A stretch of DNA of 26,056 nt, from contig NW_024468393.1 in assembly GCF_002104995.1 (NCBI RefSeq), positions 1-26,056 of the forward strand. The letters run 5' to 3'. This DNA is from Linderina pennispora. Lineage: Eukaryota; Kickxellomycota; Kickxellomycetes; Kickxellales; Kickxellaceae. A program made the translations under genes and the position numbers. The notes under the pieces are model-generated. The model made no database searches. It worked only from the letters and a program-made list of their open reading frames with translations, and was not told the origin of the DNA. Shown here in pieces: positions 1-9,818 of the stretch (positions are counted from its first letter, which is position 1; each line of letters begins with the position of its first letter).

Positions 1-696
1 TATCCTCAATGAGCCGGTCAAGAAGAGGTGGAGCTAGTGAGTGCTTCATAATGCTATCTGTCGAGCACTCAGATAGCTGTATCATGTAGAACACTGTACT
101 TTTCTGACGACCAATGAGGCGCGCTTGGTCTCAGGAAGTGTAATTCCTTAGAGTGCTGTTATCAGTTGCCATGTGAGGGGCATATCGGCCACCACCTGGT
201 GAGTGTGCAAAGGACTACACACATCACTTTCTATTATTACTTTTCTATAGATTTCAATATATAGCGCGCCGACCGGTTACTTAGATAAAACACATGCGGA
301 CATGAATTCTACCACAGCTACAATTTGAAAATACAGCGCCATAGCTACACAATCCATTGGTTATCAACATCAATTATTGCAACCTCCATAGTTCTAATTC
401 AGCCTTGTTCATCGCTGCCGAAGCACCCGCATTTTTTGGACCTCGTCAGATGGTGCCAGAATTTCATAGTTGCACCCACATATCCCAGAGAATCCTGGTT
501 CTCATGACGGATTTGAACATACTTGGCAGCAGTGAGATATGATGCGCTTCACGCGAATATGAGGGAAAGTTACTAATCTCAATGCACAGTACCTTAAGTC
601 TTGAGGGTCCAGCACCACCTGCTTTTGCTGGAACCTCTCGACATCGCCATCAGTAACGAAACATCGCTTGTTAATGTTACTGGTGTCTTTTAGGTA
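1..696 (-). pseudogene. Decayed fragments of an unidentified protein-coding gene
   Basis: Two stretches on the minus strand read like protein over much longer runs than chance would give. The first runs from 696 to 409 (96 codons) with one internal TGA at 504-502; it includes the motifs FVTDGDVERFQQK and LVTFPHIRVKRI and a Cys-rich patch. The second runs from about 200 down to the window edge, with one TGA near 150; it includes DQARLIGRQKSTVFYMIQ and is still open at position 1, so the gene continues outside the window. A possible splice acceptor (CACCAG) lies just before the second stretch. I do not recognise the family. These pieces may belong to the same gene as the fragments at 1473-2665, with the TnpB/Fanzor-like piece lying between them. 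The internal stops favour a pseudogene, although a fast-evolving gene with introns cannot be excluded. Confidence 0.35.
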
Positions 697-765
697 CTAG
701 AATTGCTCTGCTCGCGATGCGAGCTCGGCTGCTAGTCAGCATGGGTTGACACGTCGATAAGAGCA

Positions 766-1183
766 TCACGGCGAACTGGTCATTTGAACATGTTGGATGG
801 TTGTTGGTGCAGTGGCGATCCTGGACATCTCCCATCTTGATGGCCTGCTCAGCGCAGATGCTTCAGCTGGCTCGCTGCTGCTGGCAACAGAATCGCCTGC
901 TGCTGCACGCCTCTTGCGCGGCCTCTTTGTAGCCGGAGTGGTGCCAGAAGCATCGGCAGCAATGGCCGTAGAGCGACGGAACCGTCCAGGAATACTGCCT
1001 GAATCACAGAGTGACTGGAAAATGAGCCTGAAGTTTAGAACTGCTGCGAGATCGCGGTTCAAGAGCCGAGACGAATAGGCCCGCCTGTATTGTGCCATGG
1101 CCCGCTTACATGACTCGCCTGTACAGCGGAGGAGGCCATGGCACTTCACAGTTGGGTCCTTGCTCTCTGATAGGGCTGCGGGT
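766..1183 (-). pseudogene. C-terminal relic resembling a TnpB/Fanzor-type RNA-guided nuclease
   Basis: Reading down the minus strand, a segment with NPQPYQRART (near 1180-1150) is followed, after a one-base shift, by VKCHGLLRCTGESC and then LLNRDLAAVLNF (about 1050), ending with GSIPGRFRRS and a basic tail; the stop is at 766. A zinc-finger-like CHGLLRC...C followed by (W)NRDxxAAxNF is the layout of the last zinc ribbon plus RuvC-III motif of TnpB and eukaryotic Fanzor proteins (family RDxNAAxNI). The Asp of NRD would be the third catalytic acid. I could not find the earlier RuvC-I and RuvC-II parts upstream, so this is a 5'-truncated, frame-broken relic at best. The family call rests on short motifs recalled from related fungal proteins. 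Confidence 0.35.
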
Positions 1184-1472
1184 TGGGAATGTCAACCTGG
1201 GGAATAAGTGGTTATCGAATATATGGAAAAAACTTCTCAAAGTGACTGAGGGGAAGAAGGAAGGCTGGTCGTCTGTCTGAGCCATTGTACGTATGTGTTT
1301 CGGTCTTGTCCATGGTGGCGGCAGGGGACTCCGGACCCCGAATGTCAACAGTTTCAACTCCCTTAAAGTCCCCACACATACAAAGGGCAGCCATTGTACA
1401 GTCAGACAGCAATGTGTCTGCTAAATAAATGCCTTGTTTGAGGCTGGGCTGAGTGACTATACGTGCCTGGGA

Positions 1473-2665
1473 TCACATGCGGAGCTGGTATTCAACTGGC
1501 TGCTTCCCGTTACAGTCAATGGCAACCTCATAATACAGATTTGGGAACAAGCCAGCAGCGAGTGCATCTTCTCCAGCAGACTTTTCATACATCTTGTCAG
1601 ACAGATGCACATTCATCACCTCGACTGTAGCCTGAACCCAGCAAAATACATCGTTAATGGTTGTCGGATGGCCATCCTTGCATGCCTACCGCTGCAGTAC
1701 CAGAAAAGGGTTAGTCCGTAGCGTGAAGGTGCCATCGTCAAACACATGGCCAATGCTACATGATAACTTGAGTGTATGTAAGCTTGAGTATACGACAAGG
1801 GACCTGTCTGCAGGCCTATTGAATAGCTTGGAATGATCCAAAGCTCATGGTATTTATTGATAGCGTCTTCAGATAGTCTGCATGGCATACAGCTAGCCCA
1901 GCAATCTCGCTGTTGCTATAGATTCCCATTCCAACGTGCATATACTTGACATCAGGCGTCAGTCAGTCGGACATGGATGTATGAAACAGCATGCCTCGAA
2001 TGACGCTCAATATTGAATTGATGGCGCTGCGCGCAGAAATGCCAAAAGGGCGATAGAGTTCTGCCTGCTTATGTAGCCTAGGTCTTGGTCACCTGAATAA
2101 ATGCCTGAAACGATGTTTGGCATCGTCTCTCTTAGCGTTCGTTAATATAACTAGTATACTGGGTAATTATCAGCTTCATGTTGGCCTGCCCCTGCGGGTC
2201 AATTGCAGGCAGAAAAACCCTGGTAGGCTACGCTGATAGTGGTAATCGCGAGTAGACGTATGAGGTGTGGTTGTATGGGCTTCTCTGAGCCTTCCCTTAC
2301 ACTGGGCAAGCAGAGGGTCAGCTCCTGAGTATACCATTCCGTTGGCAATACTCTCGGTAGTGCAGTCAAGCAGCAAATTGTGGCCATGCGGTTTAAACTC
2401 AAGTGCAAAGCTGTCGGTAAATGCATGTTCATATCCTACCTTAATAAAAAGCACTGTGCTATGTGAGCTGGCATAAATACTAGTAAACCCCCCTCAATAA
2501 TTGTGCTGATAACGTATCTCTACTCACAGCAAGCACCATCAGAGGATACAGAAAACGCAGCACAGTAAGCGCGTCGAGTGCAGTCCAAGGTCTTGGGAGC
2601 ACCCTGCCTCTCCTGACCATGTACCAGACGAGTTTTGGGATGGTATACAGCGAAAGATTATTCAT
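1473..2665 (-). pseudogene. Decayed unidentified gene in several frame-shifted pieces
   Basis: Successive minus-strand pieces look coding but do not share one frame. They are: 2665-2528, opening with ATG and MNNLSLYTIPKLVWY and followed by a GTGAGT donor-like site at 2527; 2439-2176, including FALEFKPHGHNLLLD and ANGMVYSGADPLLAQ; about 2213-2130, including LPAIDPQGQANMKLIITQYT; 2088-1816, including ELYRPFGISARSAINSIL with one internal TGA; and 1838-1473, including GHVFDDGTFTLRTNPFLVLQ and FPNLYYEVAIDCNGKQP with one TAG at 1688-1686. An intron from 2527 to 2440 would join the first two pieces in phase, but this is a guess. I do not recognise the protein. Stops and shifts on both sides of protein-like runs suggest a pseudogene of a once large gene; fragments at 1-696 may be its continuation. 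Confidence 0.35.
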
Positions 2666-3021
2666 AGTGGTGCTTCATGTTTCAAAGAGCTGTGTGAAGG
2701 GCATGTTGCTTTTAAAGAAAATGGAGCTAGAAAAACTTTTCAACGAAAGGAAAGAGAGACAAGAACGGAGCACTCGGTGTGTGTGGTTTATGTCATTTCA
2801 ACCACAGCCGCGACCGGAAGTATGGAGTATCAGCTTGGTAGTTTGTGCGATGTATCAGAATCTGCGGCTCAAGTGAAGCCTCGTTAAAAAGGAATCACGT
2901 CACACCTTGGGTGATTCGCAGATCAGCCAGGGTAACCTGAATGGTACCACTGGAAAGCTTGGCATAAGCGTCACCATCTTCGTTTCCAACTTTTTTTTTT
3001 TTTTTTTCGCAAACATCTTTT
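2666..3021. other. Intergenic stretch with a 17-base poly-T tract
   Basis: No convincing gene is seen here on either strand. The one notable element is an uninterrupted run of 17 T at 2991-3007. On the minus strand this is a poly-A run, which could be the tail of an old retroposed sequence or a simple homopolymer. No flanking duplication was recognised. The stretch lies between the decayed, less GC-rich left end and the GC-rich gene block that begins near 3050. Confidence 0.4.
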
Positions 3022-3024
3022 TTG

Positions 3025-3363
3025 ATGAACATATACTTTTCGCTGTTCTACCTCGAAATGATAATGCACAGAACCGTCGACCTTGGTGCTGGCAGTACTG
3101 CGGTAGCAGCGGGGCTAAACGCTCTCTGGATAGCGACATTGCTAGCTGCGATACAAAAACGACCGGACGCCGACTGCGCACCAACAACGCCTTCCAGCGG
3201 TACTTTCTCATTGGGCAATTCAGTGCTCGGTGGACTGCAGAGATGGGCACAGCGGTCATCGCTATTTACAGGCGAAGAAGCAGCGGAAATGACTAATTCG
3301 CAGGCAATGGGCAGGGCGGTGAGCGCAGCACAAAGAGCCACAGAGCAAGCGCAGAACAATTAA
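3025..3363 (+). CDS. Doubtful small ORF, hypothetical protein
   Basis: An open frame with an ATG at 3025 gives about 112 residues; internal ATGs at 3058 and 3064 are alternative starts. The part from GAGSTAVAAGLNALW onward is Ala-rich and protein-like, with one weakly hydrophobic segment and a polar tail ending in TEQAQNN. A different frame just downstream (3372-3587) continues with VVTVEVEVVRRQSEDLPEY and crosses the 9-bp minisatellite, so the two may be parts of one gene broken by a shift near 3360. The 3' end faces the end of the minus-strand AAA ATPase gene at 3670. I recognise no family, and it may not be a gene. Confidence 0.2.
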   Translation: MNIYFSLFYLEMIMHRTVDLGAGSTAVAAGLNALWIATLLAAIQKRPDADCAPTTPSSGTFSLGNSVLGGLQRWAQRSSLFTGEEAAEMTNSQAMGRAVSAAQRATEQAQNN

Positions 3364-3437
3364 AGCGGCGAGTGGTCACGGTCGAAGTGGAGGTGGTCAG
3401 AAGACAGAGCGAAGACTTGCCGGAATACACGCCGTTC

Positions 3438-3473
3438 ACAGAATGCACAGAATGCACAGAATGCACAGAATGC
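3438..3473 (+). repeat. 9-bp minisatellite, four perfect ACAGAATGC units
   Basis: The unit ACAGAATGC is repeated four times without a mismatch. Because the unit is nine bases long, any reading frame through it stays open: in one plus-strand frame it gives a Thr-Glu-Cys tripeptide repeat, and on the minus strand a His-Ser-Val or Cys-Ala-Phe type repeat. Confidence 0.9.
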
Positions 3474-3669
3474 CGGCCGCCGCACGAGGTCGTGGCACAA
3501 GCCAGCGACATTAGTGACGGCATCGATCGACTCTGCGGATCTGAAACCGTCGCTGTACAGTTTGGTGTCCACGCATGGCGGCTCTAGCTCAATGCTCTGA
3601 CGATAATGAAAATATAATACTACTCAAAGTCCTGTGCTCGCGATGCAAGTTCACCTCCTTGGTGAGACT

Positions 3670-6530
3670 TTATATGTTGCGTTCCTCTCGCCAAATCCTG
3701 AGACATCTACGCAGTGCATCGTTGGCCATGTGTAGTCTGCCACGAGCATCACAGTTGTTGATTTCGTTGACCAGGCGCACGCGCAGTTGCTCTAAGCGAT
3801 TCAACGGAGCAGCCGGCGGTGGCCTGGACGATTCAGGCACCAGCGTGTCGATCGGCACCCTGACTCCGTGCGTAACCACAGGGATCCCACGGGAATCCAA
3901 AGTCGGCGTGACGCTGACTGGCCGACGCACGGCGGGCCGCTGCGCACGCATCATGTTGCTGATCGGCGGCTTTCGCTCGGCTTGCCGCGGCTGACTAGCC
4001 TCGCGCGCCAGTTCGATCAGAATTCTCAGGAACGTGCTTTCTCACCAGTTTGCGTGTCAGCTCGCGCAAAAACTGCGCACGATTCTGAGTGTCCTCGGAT
4101 ACCGCTTGACCAATTCGGCGTATTTCACCCAGTCGTTGGCGATCTTGGCGATATCCAGCAGGAACGCCTCGGTCGTTTTATATTGGTAAGCCGACGCCCG
4201 CAGCTTCACAGTCGAGAGGCAGGCCGGGTCTTGCGTCGTCTCGTAAAAGCGTGCGTGAAGCTGCGGATCAGGCGGTTCGGCAAACATGCGCAAGAGGCGG
4301 TTTTCTGCCACGGCATGAATCACCTCGAGTAGCGCGCGCTTCAGCTGGCGCTGCACCAGCCGCATGTTAACCGGCGCTGGTGCAGGTATTGGATCCGCAG
4401 GCAGCTCATTCGGGTCGGATGTCGGCTCCGGTGCTGGTGCCTGCGGGGTGTGAGTCGCCAGTGTCTGGAAAAAGTTCGTGCGGTCGATGCGCTCGGGTGC
4501 CGAAATTTTAAGGAAGCACGTTTGCGACATGCCATGGAACCACCGCCGTACGAATTCGGGAGCGCTGCGCCAGTCATCGGCTTCGACATCCACAAAGCAC
4601 CGCCACGCGTGCGCCAATAGGCAGGGCGCGGATGCAGTGGTCCAGCATGGCAATTGCAGCCGCATCCATGGTCAGCGCCAAGCCGTCAGCCATTGGAACG
4701 TGGAGGACGCTCGGCTGACGCCTGAGCGCTTCTTGGAACAGGTGGCCGACCCCCGCAATGTCGTGGAGGAGAGCAGGCGTCACATGGAAAACTGGAACAT
4801 CTCGGGCTTCCATGGCATACGCAGCCGCCGCCCCGACACTGGCAGAGGCCATGCCCGCTGCGCCATGCACGGCGAGTCGTGGGCGGAAGACATTTGGCGC
4901 CGAACTGCCCAGCGCCAGCGCCGTCGACAGCTTCAGCGCCGCTATGCCCACCAACTGCCCCAGCAGCGGCTGCAGCGGCTGCGGCAACGGCATGGCCGAT
5001 GACGTTGCCGAGCGCTGCGACGACGGGACAATCTGAGCGGCAGCTAGCCGCAGGTCCGTCATTGACACGTTGATCACATCGGCGCTGATTTGCAGCCGCT
5101 GCGCCGATTCGTATAGAGTAGGTACCGCCTGCGCAGAGCGCGCAGCGCAGCCTCGGTACACAGTGCCTGGATATCGGCGCCACCCCAGCCTTGCGTTAGA
5201 TCCGTCAACACCGCCAGCTCGTCCTCCGCCAGCTGCCTGGGCCATTTCCGTGTGTGTATCTGCAAGATCCGGTGCCGAGCCGTGAGCCCAGGCAGCCGGA
5301 ACAACATCTCTCTGTCAAACCGTCCGGGTCGGCGGAGCGCCGGGTCGATTGCATCGGGGCGGTTGGTCGCGCCAATCACCACCACCTGCCCACGGTCCTC
5401 AATGCCATCCATTAGCGCCAGCAACGTGGTTACTATAGATGCGTGCGCTTGGTCCTGCCGCGCACTGCGCACCGGCGCCAGCCCGTCCAGCTCGTCAAAG
5501 AATATAATTGACGGCTGGAATGCGCGCGCCTGCGCAAACAGCTTGCGCAAAGTGCGCTCTCCCTCGCCCACCCATTTGGACAGTACATCGCCGCCACGTC
5601 GCATGAAAAAGGCAATCGGCGGGCCGCCCGCCTTGCCCGACGCCAGCGCCCGCGCCAGCAGCGTCTTACCTGTCCCCGGCGGTCCGTGAAACAGCACGCC
5701 GCGCGGCGCCCGGATCCCCAGTGTCTCGCACAGGTCTGGGTAGACTAGCGGCAGCATCACCATTTCTTTCAGCCCACGCACGTGCTCTTCTAGACCGCCT
5801 ACGTCCTCAAACGACGTAGCATCTGCTGTCGGGGTGCAACGGCTCCCAGATATCCGGCTTTGCGGCAGCGCTCGACGCCCAATTCCGCAAGGTTCATCGG
5901 TAAGATCTGATCCCCGCCGTCGTTGCCTTTGCTGCTCTCCGACTCTTCGATATCGCTCAGTGCATCCTTCTCCTCGGCCGCCCGCCGCAAGTCGCGCATA
6001 TTGCGCATAAATTCCTCGTATTGCTGCGGCGGCTTCTCTGCCACCGGCTCCATCTGGTACGACACTTTGCTGCGCTGGCGCAGATTATATGTTCCCTGCC
6101 TGCCGCGCCGCCGCCGTTTCCACTTCCGCTCATCATCGCTCTGGCTTTTAAGCGACAGCGAGTAGTTCACTGCCCGCCGCTTCCGCAGCCGGTTCTTCAC
6201 TGGTGTGGTATTGGGTCCTGTCACCAACACCACCGGTGCCGGTCCGCTCTTTTTGTTGCTTTCGTGGTCTGAGTCGTCGCTGGAGATACCCTGCACTGTG
6301 CGTTTGCCTTGCCCAGACATCCGCATGGGCCGCCGGTGCAGAAACGTCCCCGAGAGCTCGTCTTCGGCCGAGTCTGCTACGCGCAATGTGCGCCGTCTTC
6401 GCGTCAAGGGCGGCTTTTGGAACTCGCTTTCGTTGGAGGATGTCTCGGTCACTTGATCCTGCTTACTCTCTCCGTCGCTGTCCTCGTATGCTGCGCTGGA
6501 TGCCGAGTCCGAGTGTCTGCGCTTGCTCAT
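3670..6530 (-). CDS. YTA7: Yta7/Abo1/ATAD2-type bromodomain AAA+ ATPase, frame broken in about six places
   Basis: This is a chromatin AAA+ ATPase acting on histone H3-H4 in the nucleus. The ATG at 6530 opens an acidic, basic-patch-rich N-terminus (to about 5850). The first AAA domain (5805-5130) has GPPGTGKT (5685-5662), IIFFDELDG (5508-5482) and the arginine-finger segment RPGRFDRE (about 5331). The inactive second AAA-like domain (about 5060-4610) has FRPRLAVHGAAG and PSVLHVPMAD. A bromodomain follows (about 4340-4050), then a C-terminal helical tail with LNRLEQLRVRL that ends at 3670. The pieces are collinear with the family and have no missing domain, but the frame changes near 5870, 5825, 5125, 4595, 4102 and 4025. 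At 5125, adding one C restores RRRYPTLYES, matching the conserved RRRYPQIY of human ATAD2. I read these as one-base indels, either consensus errors or recent damage, because protein conservation resumes directly on each side and leaves no room for introns. Confidence 0.85.
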
Positions 6531-6814
6531 TTCTCAAATGGTCCTGATAAATGGTTTGTGAATAAAATACATGGAGGAAAAAGCGGATCGGTATCCGTAC
6601 CACTGTTCCCACCTCGTAACTGTAATTGACAGAGAAAGAAAAAGCAAACAAGCTGCGGCGTTTCTTGATCAGTTGATCCATATATCTTTCCAACTCATCA
6701 CCCCAGCGCGCCTGACGTCGATGCCACCAGGCATATTTATATGCATGCCATAGATGTCTCGTGCTCCGCCTTCGTTTCTTTTCTATGCTGCCTGTTTTAC
6801 TTTTTATTTTACTC
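6531..6814. promoter_or_regulatory. Shared divergent promoter of the AAA ATPase and ABCG genes
   Basis: The 284 bp between the two divergent start codons must hold both promoters. On the plus strand a TATA-like stretch (CATATTTATATGC) lies at about 6731-6743, 70-80 bases before the ABCG start. Pyrimidine-rich sequence follows at 6767-6810, typical of a fungal leader. No specific factor site was recognised. Confidence 0.4.
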
Positions 6815-8773
6815 ATGGCTGCTCCGCTTCAGATATCCTTCAAAGACTTGTCATATTCCGTCGACGTGCCCGCGCTCCGCACTGTCTCTCACACCAGGCG
6901 CGTCCCCGCAATCAAACGTGTATTCACCAAACAGCCCACTACCCCAAAGACCATCCTACACGACCTAACTGGCACATTCCGACCCGGTAGATTCACTGCT
7001 ATCCTGGGTCCTTCAGGATCGGGTAAAACTACTCTGCTGAATCTTCTCGCTGGCCAACTAACCACTGGTACTGTAACCGGAAACATTTGGGTCAATGGCC
7101 GCCAGACCACTGCCCAGGGTCTACATATGTTGGCCGGCTACGTCCACCAGGACGACATGATTCTGTCCACCCAGACTGTCCAAGAGGCTATTGACATGTC
7201 TGTGATTCTGCGTCCTTGCATCTCCCACCTGCCATTGCCCATCGCTATGCATGAGCATGACAGGCCAGACACAGGCTTGTGTGATATGGCTATTTCTACT
7301 TTTGAACTCGAAGGGTGCAAGCATACTGTGGTCGGCGACTCAATCACCAAGGGGATTTCTGGTGGCGAACGCAAGCGCACTGCCATTGCCATGGAGTACG
7401 TGACCGACACACATATCCTGTTCCTCGACGAGCCCACTTCGGGGCTGGATGCACACTCTGCGCTTCTGGTCGCCCACCAGCTGAAGCGCATTGCCATGAA
7501 TAGCCGAACTGTCGTTGCTGTTCTGCACCAGCCGTCATCTGAAGTATTTGCACTTGTAGATGATCTGATGGTCTTGAGCGAGGGCCGCATAGTGTATCTG
7601 GGAGAACGGCATGCGTTTATTCCATACTTTGACAACCTGGGCTTTCCGTGCCCGACCTACTCGAATCCCGCCGACCATCTATTCAACACTATCCTGTTCC
7701 CGATGCACTTTTCGCAGCACGACACATTGCCACTGGAGACCAGTACAACACGCTCCAAGATCCTGGCCAATGCCTGGACTGGCTCGCCCGACGCTGTATC
7801 AGTCAAATGTCTGGTGGACCGCCCAGAGCTTCGCCCGCCCACCAAATCCCAGCTGCGCCGCACTGTCTCGCTGTCCAAGCAGCTGCATTACCTGGTCGGC
7901 CGCTCAGCACGCAATGCGCTGCGCAACCCCCTGGTACTCTACATCCGCCTGGTGCAGTCTGCCGTTCTGGGCCTGCTCTTCGGTTTCCTGTTCTTGAATA
8001 CCAATAAGCGGTCCGCAGCTATACAGACGCAGAACTTTTCAGGCGCCCTGTTTTTGTCGTGTGCTGCACAGTACATGCTGACACTGCTGGCCGTTGTCAA
8101 TGCCTTTGCGTCAGAGCGGCCTGTGTTTGTGCGCGAGTGGCAGGCTGGTTATTACGGACTCACTGCGTATTTCCTGGCCAAGAACATTGTCGAGCTTCCC
8201 ATCCAGCTGTGCTCGCCCGCGCTCTACTCTGTCTGCGCGTACTGGTTAATCGGGTTCCAGCGGACCGCGGCAAAGTTTTTCATTTACATGGTTACATGTA
8301 TTGCACTGAGCGTCTGCGGCTTCGCCTTTGGCATTACCTTGGGCGCTGCCTTCAGCAGTCTGTCGGTCATCCTGGCCATCCTGCCTGCCGCTATCATCCC
8401 GCTCCTTCTGTTTGGCGGTCTATTTGTCAACACTGGCAGCTCGACTGTCTGGCTGCGCTGGATCCAATGGCTGAGTCCGATCAAGTACGGGTATGCGGCT
8501 CTGTCACAAAACCAGTATGCTGGCTATGTTATAGACGGCATGGCTGTGGGCGATATGTATTTGGACAACCTCCAGCTCGGAGGGTTCTCGATTGGTGTCA
8601 ACATTTTGTTTGTGTTTATCCTCGCATTCGTCTTGTGGTGTGCGTCGTTCTTGGCCCTTTGGCGCCTGACCATGCATGGCCGTGGTGCATTCAATAGGAA
8701 TACCCGCCGGCAGGTTGAGGCCGACTTGTTAGGCCCACCCGATCCCCGCTTCAGCACGCCGGATGCTGCTTGA
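6815..8773 (+). CDS. ABCG (WHITE-type) half-size ABC transporter
   Basis: A 652-residue membrane exporter with the order ATPase domain then membrane domain, as in ABCG half-transporters, which dimerise to move lipids, sterols or drugs. With the start at 6815, Walker A GPSGSGKTT is at residues 65-73, the signature ISGGERKR at 181-188, Walker B ILFLDEPTSGLD at 201-212 and the H-loop His (VLHQPSS) at 238; all key residues are present. The membrane part (about 355-640) has several long hydrophobic segments, including VCGFAFGITLGAAF and ILAILPAAIIPLLLF. The ATG at 6815 has G at +4 and gives a hydrophilic N-terminus fitting the family. An upstream in-frame ATG at 6785 would add ten hydrophobic residues and seems less likely. 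No introns are evident. A diverged 3' fragment of a second copy lies downstream. The substrate cannot be told from sequence. Confidence 0.93.
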   Translation: MAAPLQISFKDLSYSVDVPALRTVSHTRRVPAIKRVFTKQPTTPKTILHDLTGTFRPGRFTAILGPSGSGKTTLLNLLAGQLTTGTVTGNIWVNGRQTTAQGLHMLAGYVHQDDMILSTQTVQEAIDMSVILRPCISHLPLPIAMHEHDRPDTGLCDMAISTFELEGCKHTVVGDSITKGISGGERKRTAIAMEYVTDTHILFLDEPTSGLDAHSALLVAHQLKRIAMNSRTVVAVLHQPSSEVFALVDDLMVLSEGRIVYLGERHAFIPYFDNLGFPCPTYSNPADHLFNTILFPMHFSQHDTLPLETSTTRSKILANAWTGSPDAVSVKCLVDRPELRPPTKSQLRRTVSLSKQLHYLVGRSARNALRNPLVLYIRLVQSAVLGLLFGFLFLNTNKRSAAIQTQNFSGALFLSCAAQYMLTLLAVVNAFASERPVFVREWQAGYYGLTAYFLAKNIVELPIQLCSPALYSVCAYWLIGFQRTAAKFFIYMVTCIALSVCGFAFGITLGAAFSSLSVILAILPAAIIPLLLFGGLFVNTGSSTVWLRWIQWLSPIKYGYAALSQNQYAGYVIDGMAVGDMYLDNLQLGGFSIGVNILFVFILAFVLWCASFLALWRLTMHGRGAFNRNTRRQVEADLLGPPDPRFSTPDAA

Positions 8774-9164
8774 ATTTTCACCGCTCTCTTTTTGCACTCA
8801 TTTTCAGACATATTCGGCGATATTGCTTTAACTTTTTATGTCAATTGATCTGGATTCATTTGTAAAAGGACAAGAGTGTAAAGTACGAAATATAAAGCGA
8901 TCGAAACGGCGACGCTAATGAATGCAAAGAGGTATGCAAAGACAATCTCTGATAATATATGGTGCAGGATCGTATTTTCGTGTAGTGAATACTAAAATAC
9001 AATCTTTAAATGCCAGGACCTCTTCCCACGGCTTTGCAAACAGTGATATATATACATATATATATATATATATATCAAATGATGTCCATAGTGTCAAAGA
9101 ATGTATTTATATGTAGAAATTTTATTAAGACAAAGGGCTGGGGGATGAACATAAAGTTTTATGC
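8774..9164. other. AT-rich intergenic stretch after the ABCG gene
   Basis: No gene is seen. The stretch starts with the likely 3' UTR of the ABCG gene, is AT-rich, and includes the TA microsatellite listed separately. Homology to the ABCG gene resumes at about 9165. Confidence 0.5.
9046..9075. repeat. TA dinucleotide microsatellite
   Basis: About 30 bases of alternating TA with one C interruption (near 9055). It lies about 90 bp upstream of the point where the ABCG relic begins, so it is close to the breakpoint of that truncated copy. Confidence 0.9.
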
Positions 9165-9818
9165 CGTGGTTGACAGGAGATCTCGCCGATCGCGTTTTCG
9201 GCGTGTACACGCTGGCTAGTCTGATGTACGCCAATGGCTGGAAAGGACTTCATATACTTGGCAGCATGTGCGGCCACAAGCGTGTGCGGGTTCGCTTTTG
9301 GAATCACAATTGGTGCAGTGCTTGGCAGGTTGGCGACAATTTTAGCTGTGCTGCCTGTGGTGCTGTTGTCGTTTCTGCTGTTTGGCAGGCTGCTTGTCAA
9401 CACAGAGAGTATGACTGTCTGGCTTGGGTGGGTCCACCAAGTCAGCCTGATAAATTACGGCTATGCCGCGCTGTCCAGGACCCAATACACTGGGTATGTT
9501 GTTGATGGGGTGTCTGTCGGCGACTCCTATCCACACAGCACCCAGGTGGGTAGCCTTTTGGTTTGGACCAACATTGGTTTTGTATTTGTGCCTGCCTTTG
9601 TCCTATGGTGCGTGTCGTATGTAGCGTTATGGAGTCTGACAGAATGCAGCCAGCACAAGGATAGTCGGTGCCAGCTTAAAGAATCGCTACTGGGGTCATT
9701 CTATCACCGGCTCAATGTGGCCATCTCGCTCAGCAATGCAGACCAGTATCTGCCCATGATCTCGCGGCAGATGTACACGTCAGGTATGTGTCGGTTTCTC
9801 AATGTGGGGCCTGAATAA
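9165..9818 (+). pseudogene. 3' fragment of a second ABCG transporter copy
   Basis: The translation from 9234 to the stop at 9818 follows the C-terminal part of the intact ABCG protein (8280-8773) residue by residue. Examples are SVCGFAFGITIGAVL against SVCGFAFGITLGAAF, INYGYAALSRTQYTGYV against IKYGYAALSQNQYAGYV, and FVLWCVSYVALWSL against FVLWCASFLALWRL. Homology extends upstream to about 9165 in another frame (RVFGVYTLASLMY against ALYSVCAYWLIGF), with a one-base shift at about 9233. The ATPase domain and the first membrane helices are missing. The last 35 residues extend past the end of the intact protein. It is a tandem duplicate truncated at its 5' side and now diverged. Confidence 0.85.

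Noticed and set aside
797-1078. 93-codon plus-strand open frame
   Set aside because: It is the antisense of the minus-strand piece with the zinc-finger and NRDLAAVLNF motifs, which is the better supported reading.
3438-3473. CRISPR-like array
   Set aside because: The units are nine bases in direct tandem without spacers, so it is a minisatellite.
6761-6814. Upstream extension of the ABCG protein (GTG at 6761 or ATG at 6785)
   Set aside because: GTG is not a normal nuclear start, and the ATG at 6785 adds an odd hydrophobic stretch before the cytosolic ATPase domain; 6815 fits the family better.
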